Source of the DNA: Bradyrhizobium sp. 186
GTDB lineage: Bacteria; Pseudomonadota; Alphaproteobacteria; Rhizobiales; Xanthobacteraceae
Assembly (NCBI RefSeq): GCF_023101685.1
Contig: NZ_CP082164.1
Coordinates: 2,914,001-2,978,000 of the forward strand
DNA length: 64,000 nt
Direction: 5' to 3'
Made by a program: the position numbers and the translations under genes. The notes beneath the pieces were generated by a model. That model was given only the letters and a program-made list of their open reading frames with translations, had not been told where the DNA came from and made no database searches. Below, in pieces: positions 19,135 to 27,736 of the stretch. Every line of letters starts with the position of its first letter. Position 1 is the first letter of the stretch.

Positions 19135-19460
19135 GAATCTCCGCTTAGCTTCGTGCTGCTGCATCAGCGCGTACAGATGTCGATTAGTGTCCTTGATCGC
19201 CTCGGCGCACGATTCCGGATTTGAAATCCGGTCGGCGGCAGCAACCAGATGGTCGAGCACCGCACGGCTGGCTATCGCGCCCTGCGCGTGGCCCCCATGC
19301 CGTCCGCGACCATCAGGAGGCAGCCATCGGCCGGTGTCGCCATGACGATGGGCGCGTTCATATCGCCGGTCAGGACACGGGCATCGACGGCGACGGCGTC
19401 CTCATTCGCGGGACGCAGGCGACGGCGATGGGTAAAGGCGGCTATGGTCCAGCCTGTCAT
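19135..19460 (-). pseudogene. Truncated PP2C-type serine/threonine phosphatase
   Basis: Starts MTGWTIAAFTHRR, with PP2C marks ANEDA and LMVADGMG. After DGMG the frame breaks in a run of five C (19292-19296 on the plus strand); adding one base restores GGHAQGAIASRAVLDHL, which continues to about LYALMQQHEA near 19135. There homology ends abruptly, so roughly the C-terminal two thirds are gone. The metal aspartates in NEDA and ADG are kept, but the protein cannot be functional. Confidence 0.75.
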
Positions 19461-19507
19461 GTCAAATGCCTCATCCTGAGAGTGCAGCTTCGATCAGGTG
19501 CTCCATC

Positions 19508-19852
19508 TCAGAGCGATGGAGCTCCACCCGGCAGCTTGGCCTTCAGGCCATCGAATTCCGTCCGGGATATCGCGCCTCTGACAAGGAGATCGTGAAGGCG
19601 CTCCAATTCATGCGAAAGGGATGTTTGAGGTAGAGGCGGTGGGTCAACGACCTGAATCTTCCTCACGTCGTTGATGAAGAGGTTGAGGCCTGACTCCCCG
19701 CCGCTACTTGCGGAGTCCACCCGATGGGCCGCCCGCATCGCCCAAACCATCGCGACCCCCCATCCGATGATCGTGCCGCCGAAGGCGACATTGATGACGA
19801 GGATGATCCAGCGGTTCGGGTGGTTGCGGCGGAATGCCACGATGCTCGGCAT
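19508..19852 (-). CDS. Superinfection-immunity-like membrane protein with SHOCT tail
   Basis: 114 residues from ATG 19852 (MPSIVAFRRNHPNRW). The N-terminal 45 residues match the Imm_superinfect pattern, ending GTIIGWGVAMVWAM; residues ~85-114 are a SHOCT motif (ELERLHDLLVRGAISRTEF). Such proteins are small inner-membrane proteins first named after phage T4 Imm; most chromosomal copies have no tested role. The open frame extends further upstream through a hydrophobic stretch (LIIFPGIGFLIAG) but has no ATG, GTG or TTG, so the true start may have been lost. Confidence 0.7.
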   Translation of the reverse strand: MPSIVAFRRNHPNRWIILVINVAFGGTIIGWGVAMVWAMRAAHRVDSASSGGESGLNLFINDVRKIQVVDPPPLPQTSLSHELERLHDLLVRGAISRTEFDGLKAKLPGGAPSL

Positions 19853-19939
19853 GATGTAGATGATGCCGGCAATCAGAAAGCCTATTCCTGGGAAGATTAT
19901 GAGAGCGGTGTCGTCCGATGGAGGGAGCCTGGATGCATG

Positions 19940-20383
19940 TCACGCTGCCCACAGAATGATCGAGACGATGAACGATGCTATCCAGACGAATCCGTAGGCC
20001 GGCGTCTGGCGCAAACGTTGCGCGCGCACGAAGAGATAGACGGGAGCCAGCAGCAGGGCGAACAACGTCAGCCAACCGGAGCTGTAGCCGGCGCGCTTGA
20101 GTTGTTCTGTATCGACGAGGCACAGCACCGCATTCGTCAACACCGGAACGAGCCAACTGAGCGGTGATAGAAAGGCATCGAAAAATGTGTCGTCTGCCGG
20201 ATGGCTGTTCTGGTAGTTAAGCAGGCCGACATCAACGAACACATATGCGATTGGCGCAAAGGCGAGCGCCCATACCAAGCCGTTGTTCACATGGTTCGCG
20301 GCAATGGCCGGCGGAATATCCTTGATCTGCGCGTACCAAGAAAATCCAAAAGCTTCTTTATTGAGGGAAAGGCGCTTTGCCAC
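19940..20383 (-). CDS. Hypothetical multi-pass membrane protein
   Basis: 147 residues from GTG 20383. Three or four hydrophobic segments (WALAFAPIAYVFV, WLVPVLTNAVLCLV, WLTLFALLLAPVYLFV, FVWIASFIVSIILW). The stop TGA at 19940-19942 is in the same frame as the upstream extension of the SHOCT protein gene. The first ~32 codons overlap the end of the P-loop ATPase remnant in another frame, so the N-terminus is doubtful and a later start is possible. I do not recognise the family. Confidence 0.55.
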   Translation of the reverse strand: MAKRLSLNKEAFGFSWYAQIKDIPPAIAANHVNNGLVWALAFAPIAYVFVDVGLLNYQNSHPADDTFFDAFLSPLSWLVPVLTNAVLCLVDTEQLKRAGYSSGWLTLFALLLAPVYLFVRAQRLRQTPAYGFVWIASFIVSIILWAA

Positions 20384-20929
20384 TCCTGCTCCAGCGCCTC
20401 CCTTCGAATGCGCGAGAACTCGATTTCAGCTTGTTTGATGATGGTCGCCGGGACCTCGTATTTGCCTTGGGCGGGACGGAGGCATTCATTCACAAACGCG
20501 ATTATATCCCTCGGCCGCATCAACGTGCGCTCGACCATATATTCGAAGGGGTCTACGTTCAGTGACCTCTGTTTTCGATCGTCACGCCGAAAGCGCTCCG
20601 CGATCTTCGCAAAAACGGACTGAGAGGCGCTTTCGTTTTCGACGTTGAAGCGAAGCCGAATGAACTCTATGCAAATGACGTGCTTCCAAAGAACCTGGAA
20701 CGTCAACTCAAGGTCCGCGCCGATGGCTTGCAGGAAACGCAAAACGTCTGAATTGGACACGTAGCTCATTGCCAGTTCAGTTGGGTCAATCTCAACTGAG
20801 TGCGCCACCTTCGATTTCACATACTTCAAAATGGCAGGTTTTGCCCGCGCCCGTCCTTCCATCCAGCACCATTCCCCGCGACTTAACGTTGAGGCACAGT
20901 TCAACGGGTGGGTAATGGACGAAACACCA
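20287..20929 (-). pseudogene. C-terminal remnant of a P-loop ATPase (Sll1717-like)
   Basis: A Walker A motif GRTGAGKT lies at about 20838-20861, preceded by WCFVHYPPVELCLNVKSRG in the same frame, which is closed by a TGA upstream with no start. Directly after the motif one extra base shifts the frame to AILKYVKSKVAHSVEIDP. From there ~180 residues run to 20287, with the family pattern ERTLMRPRDIIAFVN and RREALEQEWQSAFP. Members are STAND-like NTPases often found in defence-rich regions. Start lost and P-loop frameshifted, so it is dead or mis-sequenced. Confidence 0.65.
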
Positions 20930-21043
20930 CGATGGCGGCAGTCAGCCTGTCCCGCTGACGGCCAATAAGCGAGGCGAGAAAGAAGCGGCCGGAGATGAAG
21001 AGCTTCGCTGGCACGTAGTGGGACCACCGGATGGAATTAGAAA

Positions 21044-21247
21044 TCAGGACTTGTCGTGCGCGTACTTCTCCAAAAGCAGCCGATTATATTCATCTCTCAC
21101 GGCTCTTCGCGAAATATGCCTTTTTCGGTCTTTGGCAATCTTCAGAAGATCAGGATCTGTCGGTGCCCGTGATTTCCGCCTAAATCTCGCAAAGAGTCGG
21201 GTAGCAGGCGCCGACGTCCTTCCAAACAGCCGGTCAAACCATCCCAT
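21044..21247 (-). CDS. Small basic hypothetical protein
   Basis: 67 residues (MGWFDRLFGRTSAPATR), with GGGAGG placed 6 bases before ATG 21247. It is rich in Arg and Lys and predicted mostly helical. There are no membrane segments and I recognise no family. The good ribosome site and sensible composition support it. Confidence 0.5.
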   Translation of the reverse strand: MGWFDRLFGRTSAPATRLFARFRRKSRAPTDPDLLKIAKDRKRHISRRAVRDEYNRLLLEKYAHDKS

Positions 21248-21504
21248 TGTGTCCTCCCGGACAGAGTTACGACACTATCACCATGAATTTGGGGGTCAAA
21301 GGGACAGTACCACTGCATCTTTTTGAAAAGCTTGCCACCACCTGGCTCGAGCGATGCAGTTCGAATGTCGGTAAAGGGCCACAAGCAGAGTTTTCGGAGA
21401 CCTTGTGCCGGTTGGCCATATCGGCCAGCACAGGTATAACTTTTTCATTCCTTTTCTGGCATTACTTTTCTGGCGTTTTCACCCTGGCATTTTCGGAAGT
21501 TGTC

Positions 21505-22323
21505 ATGGCAGCGTGTGAAACTTGGCAGATGGAATGCCAGCGCCCCTGAGCTCTATGAGCGCTATCTCGTCCCCGCCATCACGTCGATTTGGGCCAAGGA
21601 TCTGCTCGACCGTACCAGAACGACAAAGGGGAAAGCGTACTCGATGTCGCCTGCGGAACCGGCGTCGTGGCGCGGCTATTGGATGAACGGGGGCACGTCG
21701 GGAGGTTGGTTGGCATAGACCTCAACTCGGCGATGTTGACTGTGGCTCGGACGAAATCGACCAAGATCGAGTGGATTGAAGGGAGTGCGCTGAACTTGCC
21801 ATTCGAGGCGCATAGTTTCGATGTCGTGCTCTGCCAACTCGGACTGCAATTTTTCCCTGATCGGCCGCTGGCTCTCAGAGAGATGGCCCGGGTTCTCAAG
21901 CCGCGAGGTCGCGTCGGGCTCAGCGTCTACAGCGCCATTGAGCAAACGCCAGCCGCGCACGCTTTCGTGCAGGCACTCGACAGTTTTCTCGGAGCTCAGT
22001 CCTCACGGACGAAACGCTCCGAGCATCTTTCCTGCACTGCCGAAGAGCTCGGCAACTGGGTGCGGCAGGCTGGCTTTGAGGACGTCAATGTTGCGATCGT
22101 ATCCAAGCAAATTAGCTTTCCCTCAGCGCTGGATTACGTCCGCTTCCAACTCACGGCGACCCCGATGGCTGCGCTTTTGAAGGGCGAGGATGGTCCCGGG
22201 CGTGAACGCAAGATTGCCGCCATCGCCGACGACGCGGCGGCTCGCCTCGATCCCGCTATGCTGGCGAACGGCCGGCTGACATTCCCGCAGCAATCTTTCG
22301 TGGTGACGGCTTCGCTCAACTGA
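21505..22323 (+). pseudogene. SAM-dependent methyltransferase gene with frameshifts
   Basis: Main reading: VLDVACGTGVVARLL (SAM motif I), LVGIDLNSAMLTVAR (motif II), FDVVLCQLGLQFFPD, then LKPRGRVGLSVYSAI, to a stop at 22323. The N-terminal part LYERYLVPAITSIWAKDLL is one frame away, with the switch at about 21625-21650. Another shift at about 21535 separates it from the likely start MAACETWQM at 21505. Repaired, it is a ~270-residue class I methyltransferase of the UbiE-like type. The core fold is complete in one frame, so an internal TTG/ATG start could still give a shortened protein, but without the cap helices. Confidence 0.7.
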
Positions 22324-22480
22324 GGTCGGCTGTGGGTCAATCGCGTTGGCTTGCCCCTGAGGCGATGACTTCCGGTCTGACCGGACAAGCGGACGTGGTC
22401 AGATCGGACCGGCATGTCTCGAACGGGCCATGGGACATCACGCATATTAGCAGCGATGTTTGTATCGGTGCTGCCCCGCT

Positions 22481-23515
22481 CTATGGCAGCAGGCGAATTG
22501 TGTATAGCAGCATCGCAACGGCGAGGATCGCAATGACGTAACCGAGCAAGCGGTTAAGGAGACCGAACGGGTCGTGGGGAAGTTCTGTCATGTCTGAAGG
22601 AATGCGATCCTCCGGGCCACCCCGGTCGCGGAGTGTCAGCGGAGCGCACAGGGCTTGTGATCCGCTTGAGGCCGTTTTGCGTAGTGTGAAAAAGATGTAC
22701 AACAAATAGCTGTCTATCAAAATGGTGACGGCCAGGACGCTGTAGGCCCACGGGCTTTGCATAAAATTCAGTTCGATCAACACCCTGGAGAGACCGAATC
22801 CGACGACCCAGGCATCAAAGCTCATGCATATCCGACGAAACGTCTCGGAATCCACCCGCCGGATGACATAGGCGCCGAGCGGAATTCCAACCACAACGGC
22901 GGGAACGAACACCAAAAAGAGGCTCTCGCTTTCGGCTATAAACAGGCCAAGCTGGTAATACACGATGGCGGTCACGCTCGACTCGGCCACGCGAACCAAT
23001 GCGAGACCGGCCCGAAACTCATTTTTGACCAGGCCTTGATTATTGAACAAAATCGCTAAAGGAGGTCCCGAGATGGTCGTTACCGAATACAGGATACCCA
23101 GCCCCGTTCCAAATGGGAGACCTGTCAACCAGCCGAGCCGGATCGGCCTCCGCCAACCGGCTGCCTGGAATAGGATGAGGGGCAGAATTACCGCGTAGGT
23201 CCCTAGTTTGATCCAACTAGGTTGAAGCGAAGAAAGAACAAATGCCCCGATGGCGATACCGGGCAACATCCCGACGAGAATAGGAAACACCCTTTTCCAT
23301 ACGGATGGGACGCCGCTCAGATTGATGAATAGAACGTACCAGTTCAGGATGACTTCGATCACAACGACTGCGGGATTGAGGATGCGATTTGTATAAAAAA
23401 TGAGCGCAAGCGGAACGGTGAGCGACGAAAACCCGTAGCCAAGGGCACCATTTACAAAGGCCGCAAACAAAGCGATCCCGGCAACAACGATCAAAGCGGC
23501 GTCAAGGGAAGGCAT
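22481..23515 (-). CDS. TauE/SafE-family sulfite/anion exporter
   Basis: 344 residues from ATG 23515 (MPSLDAALIVVAG); GGAGAAG is about 12 bases upstream, and a GTG 21 bases earlier is possible. About eight hydrophobic segments; family signs are FVNGALGYGFSSLTVPLAL near the N-terminus and SGPPLAILFNNQG in the second repeat. TauE proteins move sulfite, sulfoacetate or other organic anions across the inner membrane. A polar loop of about 45 residues before the last helix is longer than usual. It stands alone between a broken methyltransferase and a group II intron. Confidence 0.88.
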   Translation of the reverse strand: MPSLDAALIVVAGIALFAAFVNGALGYGFSSLTVPLALIFYTNRILNPAVVVIEVILNWYVLFINLSGVPSVWKRVFPILVGMLPGIAIGAFVLSSLQPSWIKLGTYAVILPLILFQAAGWRRPIRLGWLTGLPFGTGLGILYSVTTISGPPLAILFNNQGLVKNEFRAGLALVRVAESSVTAIVYYQLGLFIAESESLFLVFVPAVVVGIPLGAYVIRRVDSETFRRICMSFDAWVVGFGLSRVLIELNFMQSPWAYSVLAVTILIDSYLLYIFFTLRKTASSGSQALCAPLTLRDRGGPEDRIPSDMTELPHDPFGLLNRLLGYVIAILAVAMLLYTIRLLP

Positions 23516-23676
23516 CTTTAGTTCTTCTCCAACCACCGGCGGTCATGTGGCGCGGGCATTGTAGCAAAATCAAAGGTCGCTGTGTCGGAATGCGCCATGT
23601 GGCGGCTTCTAGAGGATAAGGGACTATCCCGCCTAGGCCGTTCGCTACGCGGACCGGGCCAATGTCTGCCTTGGGT

Positions 23677-25190
23677 GTGCGCCGTGCAAAGGCGGCGTTT
23701 TCCAGTGGGTGCAAACCCCACCCGGCAACCGCTCCAGCCGGAAGCATCGGAGCAGTCATGGAGGTAACGAAGTGGCTGAAGCCTTCGATTAGCGTGTCAC
23801 GAATTGGTGACAGCGCGAGTGTGCAGGCCGCAACGCGAGTGAACGCCGAGCAAGCCTCGAAAAGGACAATGCGCAGGTCGACCCGACAACCCTTTCGGGG
23901 AAGACTGATACGTCTGGACGAAATGAGCGAAGGATACGTTCAGACGCTGCGCCGGGGTAGTGGCGGCGGCATGTACACAAGGAAAGCGTACGCAACACGG
24001 GAGGCCCCGTGGCGTGGTCAGCGATGACCAACCGAACGCCCGCGAGGGACAGGTCGGGCGCCATGGGGTGGCGGAGGGGTTCGTATTACCGCGGAAGCCG
24101 GGTAACGCCGGTGGAGGGAAGGGACCTCAGTTCAAGACAGACGCAACAAGTGGTGAGGGATTTGGAGATTGGGCAACCTATCAACTCCGAAAACTGTTCA
24201 GAAACTGCAGAAGGCGTTGCACGCGAAAGCGAAGGCAGAAGCCGGGTGTCGCTTTTACGCGCTGTACGACAAGATCAGCCGTGAGGACATTCTGGCACAC
24301 GCCTACGCGCAGTGTCGCTCCAACAAGGGCGCACCGGGAGTAGATGGGCAGGACTTCGCGGATATTGAGACGTACGGCGTGGAGCGGTGGCTTGGCGAAC
24401 TGGCGCTTGCGCTCCGGGAAAAGACCTACCGACCGGACCCCATCAGGAGAGTGTTCATTCCGAAGTCCAACGGCAAACTCAGGAGCGACGAGGCCACGCC
24501 TTCTGCCGCTACGCTACGCTGACGACTGCAACATCTACGTGCGGACGCGGCGGGCTGGCGAGCGCGTGATGGCGTCGATCGCGCGCTTCCTGACCGAGCG
24601 GCTACGGCTCAAGGTCAACGCAGCGAAGAGTGCTGTTGACCGTCCCTGGGTGCGGACCTTCCTCGGTTACACCATGACCGCCCACAAACAACCGCGCCTG
24701 CGGGTCGCGGCCAAGAGTGTGCAGCGGTTGCGGAGCAAACTGAGGACGACGTTGCGCCAAGGGCGTGGACGAACCCTGACATCGACCGCCAGAACTCTAA
24801 CCCCCATCCTGCGCGGCTGGCTGCAATACTTCCGGCTGGCGGAGGCCAAAGGGGTGTTCGAGGAACTCGACGGCTGGATGCGGCGCAAATTGCGCTGCGT
24901 CCTCTGGCGTCAGTGGAAGCGACCGCGGACACGCCTCAAGCGCTTGATGCAACGCGGGCTCGATCCGGAGCGGGCATGGCGGTCGGCCTCCAACGGCCGG
25001 GGCCCTTGGTGGAATGCCGGGGCCAGCCACATGAACGAGGCCTATCGCGCCGCCTTCTTCACGCAACTCGGCCTGCCGTCCCTCATCGGACTGCACCGCC
25101 ATCTCAATCGTGCTTGACGAACCGCCGTATACGGAACCGTACGTACGGTGGTGTGGTAGGAGGAAGCCGCGAGGCTTCCTCCTACCCGAT
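23677..25190 (+). mobile_element. Group II intron (defective)
   Basis: Starts with the conserved GTGCGCC at 23677. Near the 3' end is a domain V-like hairpin (about 25130-25155, from GGAACCGTAC to GTACGG), then a domain VI stem of the type GTAGGAGGAAG / CTTCCTCCTAC, and the 3' end CCCGAT at 25190. A maturase-type ORF lies in between at 24169-25117. Total 1514 bases, about 400-500 shorter than a full-length ORF-bearing intron because the ORF has lost its centre. RNA structure was judged by eye only; boundaries may be off by a few bases. The flanking exons do not form a gene I can name. Confidence 0.75.
24169..25117 (+). pseudogene. Group II intron reverse transcriptase/maturase, internally deleted and apparently chimeric
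   Basis: N-terminal part in one frame: QTVQKLQ-like start, KISREDILAHAYAQC, NKGAPGVDGQDF, RRVFIPKSNGKLR (RT motifs 0-1). Directly after GKLR the sequence jumps to ERRGHAFCRYADD, losing RT motifs 2-4 and giving a frame change. In the YADD region itself TACGC is duplicated (about 24508-24517). The C-terminal part (NIYVRTRRAGERVM, maturase domain LRGWLQYFRLAEAKG, GPWWNAGASHMNEA) reads to 25117. In the families I know, this N-terminal type is not normally joined to this C-terminal type (see findings). It cannot make active RT. Confidence 0.8.
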
Positions 25191-25459
25191 CGGCATAGCT
25201 CAAGCGCCTTCGGTGTCACTGCACGCAGAGAAGCCGTTCGATATAATATGACAAATGCGCACGGTTATTGGATTGCACGGAGCTGAACGTTGCCGGACGC
25301 GCCTGAGTTCACCATGAGAAACGAAATCGCCCTCTGACACGCGCGGCCGTAGACTCCCGGATTTCCAAATTCGGACATGGGTGTTCAACTTGAAGAACAC
25401 GTTGCTCGTGCCACACATCGATGTGGCTGCCTCTCTTGGCTATAGTCGGGGTTTTAAAA
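25191..25459. other. Intergenic stretch downstream of group II intron
   Basis: No supported gene; short frames only. It contains the 3' exon of the intron insertion. Confidence 0.4.
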
Positions 25460-25684
25460 ATGAGTCCACTTCAGCAGCGCATTGCAACCTTGACCGACGC
25501 GACAACACATCTCATCACCGAATTGTATGAGTTGGAGGGACTGCACGAGCGCGTCAGGAAGGCGGAGCTGTCGGCGCGGCGGTTGAACCGCTCCGCTCGT
25601 GCACCGCATTCCCATTCATCAACTCGTCGTCGCTGCTCCGTTGACCCTCGTCTCGGGTCGACGCGGCACCGCCAGCGAGCATAG
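25460..25684 (+). CDS. Small hypothetical protein, helical N-terminus
   Basis: 74 residues from ATG 25460 (MSPLQQRIATLTDA). The first ~45 residues form an amphipathic, coiled-coil-like helix (ITELYELEGLHERVRKAEL); the rest is arginine/serine-rich and may be out of frame or degenerate. No family recognised and no clear RBS. It could be a truncated gene. Confidence 0.35.
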   Translation: MSPLQQRIATLTDATTHLITELYELEGLHERVRKAELSARRLNRSARAPHSHSSTRRRCSVDPRLGSTRHRQRA

Positions 25685-25791
25685 ACCATAGCTGGAAGGT
25701 GTACGCCGGCGGCACGCAACGCCTTCGATGCCGCGCATCGCGAGCCGGCGCGGCACGCGGAGTTGACGGCTCACATCGAGAGCATGACGCT

Positions 25792-26243
25792 TCACATCAC
25801 CACGACCTTGGTGCCGACATTGACGCGGCCGTAGAGGTCGATGACATCGTCCTTCACGCGGATGCAGCCGGGGGAGACGTTGGTGCCGATGGTCCAGGGC
25901 TCGTTGGAGCCGTGGATGCGGTAGAGCGTCGAGCCCAGATACATCGCGCGCGCGCCGAGCGGATTTTCCGGGCCACCTTCCATGTGCCGCGGCAGGTCGG
26001 GGCGGCGGGCGATCATTTCCGCCGGCGGCGTCCAATCCGGCCATTCGCGCTTGGCCGTGATCGACTTCACGCCGGACCAGGTGAAGCCGGGACCGATGCC
26101 GTAGCGCATCGCCCGGCCGTTGCCCTCGACGAGATACAGGAATTTGTTCGGCGTATCGACCACCAGAGTGCCGGCGCTTTCCTTGCCGCTATAGTCAATA
26201 AGCTGTTTCTCGAATTTCGGATCGAGCTGACGCTGCCGCGCCG
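25792..26243 (-). pseudogene. L,D-transpeptidase (ErfK/YbiS/YcfS/YnhG) lacking its start
   Basis: The catalytic domain is clear: VDTPNKFLYLVEGNG, WPDWTPPAEMIARRPDLP, LGSTLYRIHGSNEP, and the active-site S-x-G-C motif in VSPGCIRV. The family cross-links peptidoglycan in the periplasm. The open frame goes back to about 26265 without an ATG; only a GTG at 26163 could start it, and that would give a protein with no signal peptide. Two small in-frame losses relative to relatives (after RYGIG and after GCIRV) are also seen. Upstream sequence is unrelated, so the 5' end was lost by a rearrangement. Confidence 0.7.
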
Positions 26244-26603
26244 TTGGGTTTGCTCTATGGCGCGATCACCGAACGGCGCATACTGGCGCCGGCGCGGCGG
26301 CGCATCAAAAATTTCGGACGGCGGGCGCGGATCGCGTTGCTGCGGCGACGGCGGGTGCGGGCTGGCACCCTATGAGGTGGCCTTCGTCAAGGACGCCTCC
26401 TGCCCATCCGGCAAGGTGCTGAAGGTAACAGGCGCGATCCGCGGGCCGGGGGCTTTTGGGGTGTGGAGGCCGGGGCCGCTGGAGGTGCTTGGGGTCTAGA
26501 GCCAAGCGACTGTGAGCATACTAGCCTCAAACCGATGTTCTGTTCGCTTCAGCACATTGACGATCGTGTTCCAACCGCACAAGCTGGGCCTTTTGGTCGG
26601 CGT
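26244..26603. other. Gene-poor stretch with a possible secreted-protein remnant
   Basis: On the plus strand at about 26355-26440 the reading APYEVAFVKDASCPSGKVLKVTGA resembles the core of small secreted DUF6719-type proteins, but no start or proper end is present. Nothing else is supported. Confidence 0.3.
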
Positions 26604-26789
26604 TTATTCTGATCTTTGGCTGTGAGAACAGGTGGTCACGAGAAGCATGGTTCGGCTGCATTGCCAATCTTGGCCCAACATTGGTTCAAAGACTCCGCGA
26701 GGAGTGCCGATTGCCATAGTGGCACCAGCCGCTACCAGAACAGCGGATGTCAGTGCGAACAATCGAGAGGTCGTCCAATTAATCTTCAT
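26604..26789 (-). CDS. Small secreted hypothetical protein
   Basis: 61 residues from ATG 26789 (MKINWTTSRLFAL), with GGAGGG 7 bases upstream. Residues 8-28 are hydrophobic (LTSAVLVAAGATMAIG), a signal peptide or anchor. After it come RGVFEPMLGQDWQCSRT and a second cysteine (TTCSH). This small Cys-containing protein type occurs in Bradyrhizobium; function unknown. Confidence 0.65.
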   Translation of the reverse strand: MKINWTTSRLFALTSAVLVAAGATMAIGTPRGVFEPMLGQDWQCSRTMLLVTTCSHSQRSE

Positions 26790-27291
26790 GGCGCTTCCCT
26801 CCAGTTGAGGCGCACATGCTACGCTTGGTGACACAAGCCGCTTGTGAACTACGTCACACGGCTTCCTCAACGATCATCACACCCGCGTGCAGGGGGCCCG
26901 CCAGCGTGAACCGCCTAAACGAAATAGGCCGCCATGGGAGGCGGCCTTTAGTTCATCTTCCTGCGGAGCTTCTTGATGAGCGCGTCTGCCGCAATTCTTA
27001 TCGGGCTCCCGATGGTGCAGGGAAACGACCGCAGCCGTGGGCAAGGCAGGCTGAGGCCGTCCACTACATGGGGAACGGCGCCGGAGCCATCCTTCAATGA
27101 GCTCGATTGCCAATTGTTCCCAAAGAAGGGGCGCCGGGGAACAAGGGGCATCGATCATCCGGACATCAAAATGAACCTGGCACGGTCCTTGCTAGCAAGA
27201 TGGATATCCGGGATTTTGTTAGTTCCCTCTCGGGGCTGGACTGATCGCCGCCGGGACAATGCATTTGGATCCCGGCGGCGTATTCATTCGG
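26790..27291. other. Intergenic stretch with terminator; no firm gene
   Basis: Apart from the hairpin at 26927-26949 only a weak minus-strand frame (26948-27151) is present. It ends GSPIRIAADALIKKLRRK directly against the hairpin, so its last ~25 codons might be the tail of a small gene, but no ribosome site is found. Confidence 0.35.
26927..26949. terminator. Intrinsic terminator-like hairpin
   Basis: Stem GGCCGCC / GGCGGCC with a 6-base loop (ATGGGA), then TTT on the plus strand; on the minus strand the hairpin is followed by TATTTC. It could act in both directions between the small secreted protein gene and the DNA to its right. Confidence 0.55.
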
Positions 27292-27585
27292 CTACAGGCT
27301 CAAAGCCGATACAGACGCTTGCCGAGCATTGCGAGGCACATGCTGGCCCTCAACGCCTAGCTTGCCAGCCTGAGGCGCATGGTTACGGCGAGAAGCTGGA
27401 TCATCCTCTGCCGGGTCGTCGTCCTCAAGCTCGCTGTCGTCGCCTTCGTCGTCGGGCTCCAGTTCCATATGGTTTTCGGTCGCGTCCAGAAACCGGATAA
27501 GCCGGGCAATCTCGTCTCTGGCCTCCTTGCGGAGTCTCCCGATAGCCTGGAAGATTTGCTCGGGGGGAGATGGCGCTGACGATGT
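27292..27585 (-). pseudogene. Acidic hypothetical protein without a usable start codon
   Basis: The reading SSAPSPPEQIFQAIGRLR, KEARDEIARLIRFLDATENH, then a very acidic tail (DDEGDDSELEDDDPAEDD) to a stop at 27292-27294. About 97 codons. The codon where a Met would be expected (27583-27585) is ACA, and the frame back to a stop near 27633 has no ATG, GTG or TTG. The coding character (helical N-terminus, acidic tail) recalls Bradyrhizobium hypothetical proteins. The lost start may be a real mutation. Confidence 0.5.
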
Positions 27586-27730
27586 CGTCCTTGTCCGGGA
27601 AATTCTCCGGCAACCTGACGTCGGACGACATTATCGCTAAGCTACGCGCCGCGAGCTCCTCGCAGATCCAGGAACTACCGGCCGGTAAGATCAAGACCTA
27701 CAAGGCCGTCAAGGACCGCACGGGGCGCTC

Positions 27731-27736
27731 GCTAAT
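27731..27736. repeat. Target-site duplication, left (GCTAAT)
   Basis: GCTAAT directly abuts the left inverted repeat and is repeated at 29673-29678, showing a 6-bp duplication on insertion. Confidence 0.85.

Noticed and set aside
21420..21500. TTTTCTGGC-rich imperfect repeats before the methyltransferase
   Set aside because: Three loose copies only, no regular period; probably chance low complexity.
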